A model generated the notes under the pieces. The model did not search any database. It saw nothing but the letters and a program-made list of their open reading frames with translations, and was not told where the DNA came from. Position numbers and translations under genes: made by a program. From NCBI RefSeq assembly GCF_004348265.1, contig NZ_SMNT01000017.1:1-63219 (forward strand): 63,219 bases of DNA. Reading direction: 5' to 3'. The DNA comes from Methylobacterium segetis (GTDB lineage Bacteria; Pseudomonadota; Alphaproteobacteria; Rhizobiales; Beijerinckiaceae). Below are positions 52,718 to 60,840 of this stretch, piece after piece (the first letter of the stretch is position 1; every line of letters starts with the position of its first letter).

Positions 52718-53419
52718 ATGGGGACGTCCTTCGCGGTCATCCCGGTGATCGACCTGCGCCACGGCCGCGTGGTGCGGGCGCGCAGGGGCGAGCGGCATTC
52801 CTATGCCCCGATCGAGACGCCCTTGGCAAAGGGATCCGATCCGGGAGCGGTCGCGGCCGCGCTCGTCGACGCAGTCGAGGCGCAAATCCTCTACCTCGCC
52901 GACCTCGACGCCATCATGGAAGGGACGCCGCCGGACCTCGCCTCCGTCGCGGCCGTGGCCCGCGCCTGCCCGGGCACCACCCTCTGGCTCGACGCGGGTT
53001 TCGCGGAGGCGGCGGGCGTCGAGGCCCTTGTCGAAGGCGGCCTCGCCCGGCCCGTCCTCGGCAGCGAGAGCCAGCGGGACGCGGGTCTCGTGCGGACGTG
53101 CGGCTCGCGCGCCGTTCTCTCCCTCGACAGCCGGGGGGCGGACCGCCTCGACCCGGCGGGGATCCATGCGCGGCCCGAAATCTGGCCGGACGACGTGATC
53201 GTGATGACGCTGGCGCGGATCGGCGCCGATCTGGGGCCGGATCTCGACGGGCTGGCGCAGGTGCGAGCCTCGGCGCCGCGGGCGCGGCTCTACGCGGCGG
53301 GCGGGGTGCGCGGGCCGGCGGATCTCGCGGCGCTGCGCGAGGCGGGCGCTGCCGGCGCCCTCGTGGCGTCCGCGATCCACGACGGGCGGATCACGGCGGC
53401 GGATCTCGCCGATGGCTGA
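52718..53419 (+). CDS. HisA/HisF-related TIM-barrel protein of H4MPT clusters
   Basis: A 233-residue (beta-alpha)8 barrel related to HisA. FAVIPVIDLRHGRVVRAR carries the conserved Asp of the HisA first strand (about 12). ILYLADLDAIMEGTPPDLAS, TLWLDAGFAEAAGVEAL, AVLSLDS and AAGGVRGPADLAALREAGAA are the phosphate-binding strands. Related proteins occur with H4MPT genes in archaea and methylotrophs rather than in his operons, consistent with the neighbours here. No other his genes are near. GAGGGAGGTGGGAC precedes the ATG. A stem-loop follows the stop. Confidence 0.85.
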   Translation: MGTSFAVIPVIDLRHGRVVRARRGERHSYAPIETPLAKGSDPGAVAAALVDAVEAQILYLADLDAIMEGTPPDLASVAAVARACPGTTLWLDAGFAEAAGVEALVEGGLARPVLGSESQRDAGLVRTCGSRAVLSLDSRGADRLDPAGIHARPEIWPDDVIVMTLARIGADLGPDLDGLAQVRASAPRARLYAAGGVRGPADLAALREAGAAGALVASAIHDGRITAADLADG

Positions 53420-53433
53420 GACGGCCGCGCACG

Positions 53434-53464
53434 AAAAAGGTGGGACGGCGTGTGCCGTCCCACC
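53434..53464 (-). terminator. Intrinsic terminator downstream of fae
   Basis: GGTGGGACGGC (53439-53449), loop GTGT, GCCGTCCCACC (53454-53464): a perfect 11-bp stem. Read on the minus strand it is followed by TTTTT (53438-53434), a typical Rho-independent terminator for fae, whose stop is about 97 bases upstream. It could also serve the convergent HisA-like gene in the other direction, without a T-tract. Confidence 0.85.
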
Positions 53465-53560
53465 TGAAGGGCCTTAGCGGCCGAGGAAGATGGAAGCCAG
53501 TCGCTGGAGCAGGCCCCGCGGTGCGGGCGGAGGCGCGCTCTGCCCAGGACTGTCCCCGAT

Positions 53561-54073
53561 CTACGCGTTGGCGGCGAAGGGGTGCTGAGCGGAGTTGCGC
53601 TGCTCGGTGACGGTCGAAGCCTTCGGCTCGCCGTTGACGGCGCGCTGGATCGACAGCTTCGTCGCCTCGTAGTTGTACTTCTGGATCTTGGCGTCGTCGG
53701 CCGCTTCCCAGTGGATGAACACGCCGACCAGGATGTACAGGTCGTCGGCCTCGTCGGCCGGGATGATGCCCTCGGCAACCGCGTCCTGGACGGCCTTGGC
53801 GACGCCGTGCTGGGCGGGGCCGAACATCTGGACGGCCTGACGGGCGTCGTTGATGGTGACCTTGTTGAACATCAGCGTGTTCGGCTTGCACGGCAGGTTC
53901 GGCGCGATCACCGCGAGCAGGCTGGTGAAGCCGTGCTTGTTGTTCACGAGGCCGTTGCAGAAAGCCGTCTCGGCCGGCGAGCCGCGCGGTCCGATGATGA
54001 GATCGATGTGGGCGACCTCGTTGCCGTCGCCGACGAGAGCCTCGCCGACCTGCACCTTGTTGATCTTTGCCAT
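53561..54073 (-). CDS. fae: Formaldehyde-activating enzyme
   Basis: Catalyses condensation of formaldehyde with tetrahydromethanopterin to methylene-H4MPT in the cytoplasm. The 170-residue product starts [20 protein letters not shown], has the catalytic His in [20 protein letters not shown], and continues with [40 protein letters not shown] and [20 protein letters not shown]. From memory it is almost identical to M. extorquens Fae, one of the most abundant proteins in methanol-grown cells. GGAGAG lies about 10 bases before the ATG. An intrinsic terminator follows, and a long inverted repeat lies in its leader. Confidence 0.98.
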   Translation of the reverse strand: MAKINKVQVGEALVGDGNEVAHIDLIIGPRGSPAETAFCNGLVNNKHGFTSLLAVIAPNLPCKPNTLMFNKVTINDARQAVQMFGPAQHGVAKAVQDAVAEGIIPADEADDLYILVGVFIHWEAADDAKIQKYNYEATKLSIQRAVNGEPKASTVTEQRNSAQHPFAANA

Positions 54074-54156
54074 TCGGGGTCTCTCCCTGCTAATCGAAAA
54101 GATTCGGCCGCCCCGGAATCAGGCACAGCCGATGGCCATCCTTGTTTGCGACGTTC

Positions 54157-54216
54157 GGCAGGGGGCCGAACCGGTTAGCCCGGATAGCGGCGCGGACCCT
54201 ACAGCGGCCCCCTGCC
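54157..54216. promoter_or_regulatory. Inverted repeat in the fae leader
   Basis: Arms GGCAGGGGGCCG (54157-54168) and CGGCCCCCTGCC (54205-54216) are perfect 12-bp inverted copies separated by 36 bases. They lie 84-143 bases upstream of the fae start on the minus strand. Could fold in the 5' untranslated RNA or bind a dimeric regulator. Function unproven. Confidence 0.6.
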
Positions 54217-54302
54217 CGTAACAACCCTGCACCAAGCTCCGGTCTCGGTAAATTATCGCGGGCATCCCCTGCTCTGCCTGCAGGGCTCCGGCGCCTGCCC
54301 GG

Positions 54303-55145
54303 CTAAGCTCCGTCGAGCCCCGCGCCCGCCTCCGCGAGGGCCTCGTGGAACAGGGTGGCGACGGTGAGGTCGGCGCTCGTGCCGGGATTGAGGCCGGCCA
54401 CCTTCCTCGCCCGGTCGTGGGCGAGGAGCGCCGCCGCCGCGCCCTCCCCGAGGGCGAGATCGGCCAGCGCGGCCTGCGCCTCCGCGCGGGCGGCCTCGGC
54501 GCGCGCCGCCCCGTGCTTGCGGGCGATGTGGCTGTCGGGCAGCCGCGTCAGGTAGGCGAGATGCACGGCGGTCGTCGTCCAGGGCGGGACGAGGCCGGAC
54601 GCGCGGGCAGCCCGCAGCGCCGGCAGGCCGATGGCCCTGAGCTCCGCGTAGTCCGTGACGTAGGCGCGCGCGATCGCGTCGCGATCGGCCGCCTCCGCCA
54701 TCGCCTCCCGCAGCGGCGGGACGGGGCCCTGCGCCGTCACGTCGTGGCGGGCCGCCTGCCCGAGCCCGCCCGGATTGGCCCGGCGGATCGCGGCGAAGAC
54801 GCCGTCCGCATCGGCCTGGTCGAGCCCGGCGAGCACGACGGTAAGCGTCGTTCCCCGCTCGGCCGCGACGGCGAGCGGCGCGCAGAGGAGCAGGATGCCG
54901 AGATTGGTGTTCTGCCCGACCGCGCGCATCGTCGCGTCCATCGCGCCCGCGACCCGGGCGCCGACGCCGGCGCCGGGCGCCGCGAGGTGGGGGGCCGAGA
55001 CCTCGGCGCTCGCGACGAAATCGGCCACCTGCATCCGGTGGCCGGCACCGTGGACGTGGACGTTGCCCGGCTTGATCGCGTCGAGTTCGGCGAGGCAGGC
55101 CGCCCGGTAGAGCGAGGCGATCAGGCCCGGTGCGAGGCCCGCCAT
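54303..55145 (-). CDS. Triphosphoribosyl-dephospho-CoA-synthase-like protein (CitG family) of H4MPT cluster
   Basis: A 280-residue CitG-family protein. LYRAACLAELDAIKPGNVHV is the family start, then QNTNLGILLLCAPLAVAAER, NPGGLGQAARHDV, LRAARASGLVPPWTTTAVHL and AGLNPGTSADLTVATLFHEA at the end. In M. extorquens a CitG-type gene (orf17, as I recall) lies in the H4MPT cluster and is needed for C1 oxidation; its likely role is transferring a ribosyl or phosphoribosyl unit during H4MPT or methylofuran synthesis, which is inference. It starts two bases after orf7's stop; fae begins 229 bases further on. Confidence 0.87.
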   Translation of the reverse strand: MAGLAPGLIASLYRAACLAELDAIKPGNVHVHGAGHRMQVADFVASAEVSAPHLAAPGAGVGARVAGAMDATMRAVGQNTNLGILLLCAPLAVAAERGTTLTVVLAGLDQADADGVFAAIRRANPGGLGQAARHDVTAQGPVPPLREAMAEAADRDAIARAYVTDYAELRAIGLPALRAARASGLVPPWTTTAVHLAYLTRLPDSHIARKHGAARAEAARAEAQAALADLALGEGAAAALLAHDRARKVAGLNPGTSADLTVATLFHEALAEAGAGLDGA

Positions 55146-55147
55146 CC

Positions 55148-56071
55148 TCAGCCCTGCGCCGCGATGAGGGCGGGGCGCAGAGCGGGCCGCGCCGCCCGCA
55201 CCGCGTTGAGGAAGCCGCGACCGATCGCGCCCGCGATGTCGACCTCGGTGACCCGCTGCAGGCCGGACCAGGCCGGCATGCTGTTGACCTCGAGCACGAG
55301 GAAGCCGCCCTCCCCGTCCTCCACCAGATCGACGCCGGTATAATCGACGCCGACCGCGGCGGCCGCGGCCTCGGCGAGGTCGGCAGCGCGGGCCGGCATC
55401 GCCCAGGCGTGCGGGCGCCCGCCCCGGTGGACGTTGGTGATCCAGCCGTCGCCCTCGCGGATCATCCCAGCGATGGCGCGGCCCTCGCAGACGAAGACCC
55501 GGTAGTCGCGCCAGAGCCCGTCGCTGCGCGGCACGTAGCGCTGCAGGTAGTAGACGCGGTTGACGGCATCCTCCGGCGGCAGGTCCTCGGGCCGCTCGAC
55601 GAGCTGCAGCCCCTCGCCCTGCGAGCCGAAGAGCGGCTTCAGCACGAGGGGCCGGCCCGGCCCGGCCTCGCGGGCGACGATCTCGGCCGCCGCCTCCCGC
55701 TTCGAGACCACGAACGTGTCGGGCGTCGGCAGGCCGGCGCGGGCGACGAGGAGGGAGGTTGCCCCCTTGTCGACGGAGCGCTCGATGGCGACGGGGCTGT
55801 TCCAGACGGTCACGCCCGAAGCGACGAGGGCGTGCAGCACGCCGAGGCGCATCGTCGTGGCCTCGAAGGTGCCGCCCGCGATCGTCCGCAGGAGCACGCC
55901 GTCGGGCAGCGCGTCGGAAAATCCGGGCACGCGCAGCGGCTCGCCCCTGCCCGTCACGACGGCGACGTCGGCGAGCGAGAACAGCACCGGCTCGTGCCCG
56001 AGCGCGGTGAGCGCCGCCTTCAGGCGGCCCTTGTGCCAGGACCCGTTATCGGCCGCGAGCCCGATGCGCAT
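55148..56071 (-). CDS. RimK-type ATP-grasp ligase of H4MPT cluster (MptN-like)
   Basis: A 307-residue ATP-grasp enzyme similar to RimK/MptN. Signatures are MRIGLAADNGSWHKGRLKAA, VWNSPVAIERSVDKGATSLL, RPLVLKPLFGSQGEGLQLVE (ATP-binding loop), YLQRYVPRSDGLWRDYRVFV, AGVTGVDL-like VGVDYTGVDLVEDG and LEVNSMPAWSGLQRVTEVDI (metal-binding). MptN adds glutamate to the methanopterin tail; M. extorquens has a homologue, orf7 as I recall. The reaction here is inferred. Upstream of its start is repeat copy C, then mch. Confidence 0.88.
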   Translation of the reverse strand: MRIGLAADNGSWHKGRLKAALTALGHEPVLFSLADVAVVTGRGEPLRVPGFSDALPDGVLLRTIAGGTFEATTMRLGVLHALVASGVTVWNSPVAIERSVDKGATSLLVARAGLPTPDTFVVSKREAAAEIVAREAGPGRPLVLKPLFGSQGEGLQLVERPEDLPPEDAVNRVYYLQRYVPRSDGLWRDYRVFVCEGRAIAGMIREGDGWITNVHRGGRPHAWAMPARAADLAEAAAAAVGVDYTGVDLVEDGEGGFLVLEVNSMPAWSGLQRVTEVDIAGAIGRGFLNAVRAARPALRPALIAAQG

Positions 56072-56120
56072 GGAGGGAGGGTTCCGGTGGAGGACAAAGG
56101 GTGTTCGCGGGAGGCGCCCG

Positions 56121-56232
56121 CCCTCTCCCGTTCGGGAGCGGGCTGGGTCGGGGCGTGCGGCATCTCAGGAAGAGCCGCACGCCTCAGCCGGTCCGCGTGC
56201 CGCGGACTCGACCTCTCCCGAACGGAAGAGGT
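56121..56232. repeat. Palindromic interspersed repeat, copy C (reverse orientation)
   Basis: Reverse complement of copies A and B at its right end: GTTCGGGAGAGGTCGAGTCC and GCGGCACGC match copy A. The opening CCCTCTCCCG-TT-CGGGAG hairpin corresponds to the closing hairpin of the others. The middle differs and contains its own GTGCGGC...GCCGCAC inverted pair. It lies inside the mtdB-orf17 run, between mch and orf7. Confidence 0.75.
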
Positions 56233-56246
56233 GATCGGAGCCCGCC

Positions 56247-57221
56247 TTACGCGAACGACGCCTCGACGAGTTCCGGCATCAGGCGGCCGCCGCGGAAGCT
56301 CTTGCCGGTGTTGACGGAGGTGACGATCACCTCGGCCGGGCTGAAGAGGGCGCCGTCGATCTTGTAGAAGTCGCCGTTCACGCGGGCGAAGATCTCGGCG
56401 AACGGGGAGCCGTGGTCGCTCGAGTTCGTGGAGGGGAGCTGCTCGGCGAGCTGACGCGCATCCGCCTCGTCGGCCTCGACGAAGAGCTGCACCCGGCCGC
56501 CGTAGATGATGGCGTCGTTGGTGCGGCCCATCGCCTGGATGAAGTCGGGATGCTGCGGCGAGAGCGGGGCCGAGCCGATGCCGTCCACGATCTTGTGGAG
56601 GTCGAAGCCGACCGTGTGCGCCTTGTGGAGCGCCACTTCGAGGACGCGGGCGACGACCTGCGTCGAGCCGGCGAGCGACTGCGTCGGCGCGAAGATGAAG
56701 GTCACGTCCTCGGGGCTGAGGCCCGCGGCCTCCGCCACCTTGGCCACGACCGAGGCCGGCGGGCCGCTCGCCGCCTCGAGCACGAGGGCGGTCTTCGAGG
56801 CGGTGTCGCGGTAGCCGAGTTCCTTGTAGAGATCCTCCACGACCGCGACCGCCCGGCCGGGGCCCGAGCCGAGGGCGAAGAAGCCGGAATCACCCGTCTC
56901 GTCGGCGAGGCTCCAGCCCGCGTACTGGCTGCCGAGGCAGGCGATGACGGGGTCGTTGGCGTGCACCACCACGGAATAGGGCCAGGAGGAGACGGGGCCC
57001 GAGGGGCTGATCGTCACCGTGCCGAGGCCGCCGAGGCAGATCTCCGCCATGCGCCGGCCGGCCTCGATCGAGCCCCGCACGCTCGCGCCGGCATCCACCA
57101 TCCGGGCGCCGCCGGGCTCCTGCGTCACCGCGAGCCGCAAGACCTCCGCGTCAGCGACGAGGCGCTCCACCAGGGGCGCCGTCAGCGCGTTGACGCTCGG
57201 ATACTTCACACTCGTGCTCAT
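56247..57221 (-). CDS. mch: Methenyl-tetrahydromethanopterin cyclohydrolase
   Basis: Hydrolyses methenyl-H4MPT to formyl-H4MPT in the cytoplasm. The 324-residue protein carries [104 protein letters not shown] and [20 protein letters not shown], all typical of bacterial and archaeal Mch. The ATG at 57221 was chosen; it overlaps the end of the upstream ATP-grasp gene by 71 bases on the same strand. Order with mtdB upstream and orf7 downstream matches M. extorquens. Confidence 0.97.
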   Translation of the reverse strand: MSTSVKYPSVNALTAPLVERLVADAEVLRLAVTQEPGGARMVDAGASVRGSIEAGRRMAEICLGGLGTVTISPSGPVSSWPYSVVVHANDPVIACLGSQYAGWSLADETGDSGFFALGSGPGRAVAVVEDLYKELGYRDTASKTALVLEAASGPPASVVAKVAEAAGLSPEDVTFIFAPTQSLAGSTQVVARVLEVALHKAHTVGFDLHKIVDGIGSAPLSPQHPDFIQAMGRTNDAIIYGGRVQLFVEADEADARQLAEQLPSTNSSDHGSPFAEIFARVNGDFYKIDGALFSPAEVIVTSVNTGKSFRGGRLMPELVEASFA

Positions 57222-58359
57222 CGGTTTCCTCCTGGTCGAGGAGGGCGTGCAGACATGCCGCCCTCTCCCGCAAAGCCGCCCGGGCCGCCGCCCCGTCCCG
57301 GCCCGTGGCGAGCAGGGTGCAGAGCGGGGCGTCCCGGGCCACGTCCGTGCCGGCGCGGGGCCGGTCGCGGGCATGATCGGGCCACGCGATCCGCGGCACC
57401 GGGCGGTAGTCCCGCGCCCCGTAACAGATCTCGGCGGCCGCCGCATCCACCGGCGGGGCACCGAGCGGCGGCAGACGGCCCTCGCTCGCCGACATATGCG
57501 CCAGGAGCAGGCTCTCCCCGCGCCGGTCGAGGATGTCGAGGGTGGCGCCGGGGCGCGGGTTGATCTCAGTGAGCCACCAGCGCTCGCCGTCCGACAGGAG
57601 ATCGGCGCTGGCGAGCCCGCGCAGGCCGGTCTCGGCGGCGAGCCGCGCGACCGCTCCCGCGATCTCCGCGGTCAGGCGTGCCGGCAGGGCCGGCGTTTCC
57701 GTCGCGCCGCGCAACACCGCCCCGCCGTAGCGGAACGGCCGCAGGCGCGAGGGCGCGCTCCACTGCTCGGTGAGCCCCAGGATCGCGATGTCGCGCCCGT
57801 CCGCCAACAGGCTCAGGCCGAAGGCCCGCCCCGGCACCCGGGCCTGGAAATAGGCGCCCTGCGGAGGGCGGCCCCGCGTCGCCGCGCGGATGTGGCTGCC
57901 GCCGGAGCCGCCCGCCCGCTTCAGGAGCCAATTGGCCGGATCGTCGACGGCTTCCCGCGCGACGGCCGGGTGCGGGATCGCGAGCCGCGCGCACAGAGCC
58001 GCGAAACCGAGCGGGTCCTTCAGCGTCGCTACGGCCTCGGGCGCCGCCCCGATCAGGCGGTGGCGCCCGGCGATCTCCGCCATCAGGTCCGGCGCGCCTT
58101 CGAGCCCGGAGCCGAGCACCACCCCGAGGCAGCGCGGCCCCGCGCGCTCCGCCAGCGCCTCGAGGGCGGCGAGCAGCGCGCCGCCGCCGAGGCGCCCGGT
58201 GCCGAAGCGGCCGGGCAGCGGCCGATACGCCTCCGTGAGGTCGAGGGTATCGGCATCGCCGAACAGGTCGGCGACGAAGGGGCGGAGGCCCGCCCGCCGC
58301 GCGCTCTCGGCGAGCGCCCGGCCCGACTGGGCGGCGACGAGGAGGGCCTCCCCGGCCAC
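57151..58359 (-). CDS. ATP-grasp protein of H4MPT cluster (orf5-like)
   Basis: A 402-residue ATP-grasp-fold protein. The start [20 protein letters not shown] and [56 protein letters not shown] and [19 protein letters not shown] show the catalytic Glu/Asn. In M. extorquens this position is orf5, an uncharacterised ligase needed for H4MPT-linked growth. The substrate is unknown; an amino-acid or pterin tail ligation is likely. Its stop lies 71 bases inside mch, and the C-terminus is Glu/Arg-rich. It begins 25 bases after the mtdB stop. Confidence 0.87.
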   Translation of the reverse strand: MAGEALLVAAQSGRALAESARRAGLRPFVADLFGDADTLDLTEAYRPLPGRFGTGRLGGGALLAALEALAERAGPRCLGVVLGSGLEGAPDLMAEIAGRHRLIGAAPEAVATLKDPLGFAALCARLAIPHPAVAREAVDDPANWLLKRAGGSGGSHIRAATRGRPPQGAYFQARVPGRAFGLSLLADGRDIAILGLTEQWSAPSRLRPFRYGGAVLRGATETPALPARLTAEIAGAVARLAAETGLRGLASADLLSDGERWWLTEINPRPGATLDILDRRGESLLLAHMSASEGRLPPLGAPPVDAAAAEICYGARDYRPVPRIAWPDHARDRPRAGTDVARDAPLCTLLATGRDGAAARAALRERAACLHALLDQEETDEHECEVSERQRADGAPGGAPRR

Positions 58360-58384
58360 GACGGACGCGCCTGAGCCTTCGGCG

Positions 58385-59278
58385 TCAGCCCGCGATCTCG
58401 ACGGCGAGCGCGTAGGCGTCGCGGAAATCGAGGCAGAGGGGCTCGGAGGAATCGAGCATCCGGCGGAACAGCCGGCACTGCGTCTGGTACTTCACGTTGC
58501 CGACGGCGAGCGCCCCGATGCCGAGCCCCTTGCCGGTCGGCAGGGCCACGTCGACGGCGTTGACGTCGATGCCCGCGATGCCCGCGGGCGGCACCGCGTT
58601 GACGTCCGAGGCGACCAAAAGCTTCGGGGCGGACTCGAGATCCTCCGCCGACAGGATCGGGATGCCGGCGGGGCCGGCCGAGAGGATCACCTCGGCATCT
58701 CGGATCGCGGCGCGGCGCGCCTCGACCGTCGAGCCGTCGACGGCGCCGACCTCGATGCCGAAGCGCCACTTCATCGTGAAGGCGATCTTCGAGACGCGCT
58801 CCTCGCCGTCATGGCCGACGAGCACGGACTTGGCTCCTTCGAGCGCGCCGATCACCGCCGCCACGTAGGCGACGACGCCGGCGCCCCCGAAGATGACGAT
58901 GCGCTTGCCCTTGAGGTCCGTGCCGAACTTCGAGCGGAGCGCCCGGGCGACCTCGGCCACCATGGCGGCCCCGGTGGTGAAGGAGCCGGCCGGGTCCGCG
59001 AAGACGTGGTTGGCGAAGGGCGGCACGAACGCCTTCTTCGCCCGGTCCACCATGTCGAGGGCGTCCTCGGCGTTCTTGCCGCCGATGAAGAGGCCGGTGC
59101 GCGTGCCGTCCTGCGGCGCGCGGGAGAAGATCGAGTCCTGCGTCAGGGAGACGACGTCGGCGAGGTCGACGCCCGTGTAGGTGACGATGGTCTCGAAGCC
59201 GGCATCGACGGCCATGTTCACGTCGAAGGGGCTCATGTGCTTGAGGGGCGTGAGCATGTGCAGGATCGAGCGCGCCAT
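58385..59278 (-). CDS. mtdB: NAD(P)-dependent methylene-tetrahydromethanopterin dehydrogenase
   Basis: Oxidises methylene-H4MPT to methenyl-H4MPT with NAD or NADP. The 297-residue protein has SILHMLTPLKHMSPFDVNMA, IVTYTGVDLADVVSLTQDSI, the Rossmann segment RIVIFGGAGVVAYVAAVIGA and a closing AGPAGIPILSAEDLESAP, all as in M. extorquens MtdB. It is the first gene of the minus-strand H4MPT run, mtdB-orf5-mch-orf7-orf17. The intergenic region upstream (59279-59553) has AT-rich palindromes. GGAGAAGACCGAAC precedes the ATG. Confidence 0.97.
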   Translation of the reverse strand: MARSILHMLTPLKHMSPFDVNMAVDAGFETIVTYTGVDLADVVSLTQDSIFSRAPQDGTRTGLFIGGKNAEDALDMVDRAKKAFVPPFANHVFADPAGSFTTGAAMVAEVARALRSKFGTDLKGKRIVIFGGAGVVAYVAAVIGALEGAKSVLVGHDGEERVSKIAFTMKWRFGIEVGAVDGSTVEARRAAIRDAEVILSAGPAGIPILSAEDLESAPKLLVASDVNAVPPAGIAGIDVNAVDVALPTGKGLGIGALAVGNVKYQTQCRLFRRMLDSSEPLCLDFRDAYALAVEIAG

Positions 59279-59553
59279 GTTCGGTCTTCTCCTCCGAGAT
59301 CGGCCGCCGCCGGACGCGCCGTGCCTCGCGACAGGTCAAAAACCCTCCGGCAGGGCCGGGTCAAGCGCCATGTCCCAGGAAAACGTATCGCGCGAGCCGC
59401 CATGGGGCGGCCGACAGCCCGGGATCTTCCGGCAATTGCACATTCGAAATATTCGAATTTCAACGACTGCTTTTCAGGGCGCGTTGCAAGAATGCACTAT
59501 CAGGCGGACGCATTCTCGATAGGTTTGCCCACGGTCCAATTCTGGAGACGACC
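59279..59553. promoter_or_regulatory. Divergent control region between mtdB and a small lipoprotein gene
   Basis: Holds an AT-rich island with ATTCGAA (59442-59448), ATA, TTCGAAT (59452-59458), a perfect 7-bp inverted repeat, and AGAATGC (59489-59495) with GCATTCT (59510-59516), another perfect 7-bp pair with a 14-base spacer. Both are stand-out features in such G+C-rich DNA. They are plausible operator or promoter elements for one or both genes. Confidence 0.6.
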
Positions 59554-59691
59554 GTGACGACCTTGTATCCCACCTCGAAGCAGATCATCCTCGGCGCCAT
59601 CGCAGCTGCCCTGGCGCTGGCCGCGACGGCCTGCGCGCCGAAGCCGCCGCCCGCGCCGGTCGAGCCCGCGCCGATCATCAAGAAGGGCTGA
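59554..59691 (+). CDS. Small lipoprotein (45 residues)
   Basis: A 45-residue protein from GTG 59554, with GGAG 7 bases upstream. The N-terminal VTTLYPTSKQIILGAIAAAL and LALAATAC form a lipoprotein signal with Cys at 27. The mature peptide is only about 19 residues, Pro-rich (APKPPPAPVEPAPIIKKG). Small entericidin-like or Pro-rich lipoproteins of this kind are common in alphaproteobacteria. It is divergent from mtdB and shares its control region. It is too short for most gene callers, so it may be missing from annotations. Confidence 0.7.
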   Translation: MTTLYPTSKQIILGAIAAALALAATACAPKPPPAPVEPAPIIKKG

Positions 59692-59705
59692 CCGGCCCGG
59701 ATCCA

Positions 59706-59815
59706 CCTCTCCCGTCCGGGAGAGGTCGAGTGCGCGTCAGAGCACCGGGTGAGGGATCAGGTCTTTCCGGAGAGGTCACACCCCTCACCCCAACCCTCTC
59801 CCGAATGGGAGAGGG
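59706..59815. repeat. Palindromic interspersed repeat, copy B
   Basis: Hairpin CCTCTCCCG (59706-59714), TC, CGGGAGAGG (59717-59725), then a middle matching copy A (GGTGAGGGATCAGGTCTTTC, then CACACCCCTCACCCCAACCC), then hairpin CCCTCTCCC (59794-59802), GAAT, GGGAGAGGG (59807-59815). It begins 15 bases after the small lipoprotein stop and ends just before the mptG stop. Confidence 0.88.
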
Positions 59816-59832
59816 AGCCCGTCGCGCCGGTC

Positions 59833-60840
59833 TCAGGTCGCGTCCACGCTCGCGCCCGTGTTGCGGCCCCGCGCGATCACGAAGCGCAGGGGGCCCGGCC
59901 GCTCCAGGGAGGCGACCAGGGCGCGGGCCTCCGCCTCGGACGGCAGCAGGGCGAAGCCGGTCGGCCCCCAGGAACTCTGCCCGTAGCCGGCCACGCCGCG
60001 ATCCGCGATGACGGAGAGCGCCTCGGCAACGGCCGGGCTCGCGTAGCGCCCGCCCTGGTGCGGGGCGAAATGGTCGCCGATCCGGCGCTGGATCGCGGTG
60101 ATCCCTGCCCCGAACGCGTCGGCATCGGCCACCACCACGGCGGGCATCACCTGCATCAGGACAGTGCGGCAGATCTCGGCGGCCTCGCCCTCGGGGAAGC
60201 GCGGCAGATCGCGGAACGCCTCGACCTCGCGCTTGCCGTGCACCCCCGTCATGCTCGCATCGAGGATCAGGACGACGCGCCACGCCTCCGGATAGGGCAG
60301 CCGCGCGATGACCGGGGGCGGGCTGCCGCTCGCGTCGCGGCCCCCGTCCACGATCAGGCCGCCCTCCGTGAAGGCGGCCAGCCCGACGCCGGAGCGGTTG
60401 CCGCGGTCGAGGGCGTCGGCGAAATCCTGCGGGTCGAAGACCCGGCCGTGGAGCCGGGCGAGCGCGGCCGCCACCGCGAGGGCGAGCTGCGTGCCCGATC
60501 CGAAGCCGGCATGGGCGGGGATCGCCTCCTCGACGCGGAAGGCGGCCGCCCCCGGCACGCCGAGATGGCCGGCCGCGGCGCGGGCATAGGCCAGCACCCG
60601 CTCCGCCTCGTCGCCCTCGGCCGAGAGGGTGGCGGCATGGCTCGCAACCAGATCGACGGCGGGGGCATCGACGGCGAGCCCGATGCTGCCAAAGCGGCGC
60701 CCGAGCCCGCCATGGAGATCGAGGAACCCGAAATGCAGGCGGGCCGGAGCGCGCACGCGCACCGACGCGGCCTCGGCGGGGCCGCTTTCGCCGATCGCGT
60801 CCTGCCTCGCACGAAGCGGCCGGTCCGGGAGTGCCGTCAC
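59833..60840 (-). CDS. mptG: Beta-ribofuranosylaminobenzene 5'-phosphate synthase (H4MPT biosynthesis)
   Basis: Commits to H4MPT synthesis by joining p-hydroxybenzoate/p-aminobenzoate and phosphoribosyl pyrophosphate. The 335-residue protein has GHMP-kinase-like signatures: VRVRAPARLHFGFLDLHGG, FRVEEAIPAHAGFGSGTQLA (glycine-rich loop), RGNRSGVGLAAFTEGGLIVD and GVAGYGQSSWGPTGFALLPS. M. extorquens orf4 encodes this activity. The GTG at 60840 follows GAGAGGATC. It is divergent from fhcB, and its stop is 17 bases beyond repeat copy B. Confidence 0.92.
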   Translation of the reverse strand: MTALPDRPLRARQDAIGESGPAEAASVRVRAPARLHFGFLDLHGGLGRRFGSIGLAVDAPAVDLVASHAATLSAEGDEAERVLAYARAAAGHLGVPGAAAFRVEEAIPAHAGFGSGTQLALAVAAALARLHGRVFDPQDFADALDRGNRSGVGLAAFTEGGLIVDGGRDASGSPPPVIARLPYPEAWRVVLILDASMTGVHGKREVEAFRDLPRFPEGEAAEICRTVLMQVMPAVVVADADAFGAGITAIQRRIGDHFAPHQGGRYASPAVAEALSVIADRGVAGYGQSSWGPTGFALLPSEAEARALVASLERPGPLRFVIARGRNTGASVDAT

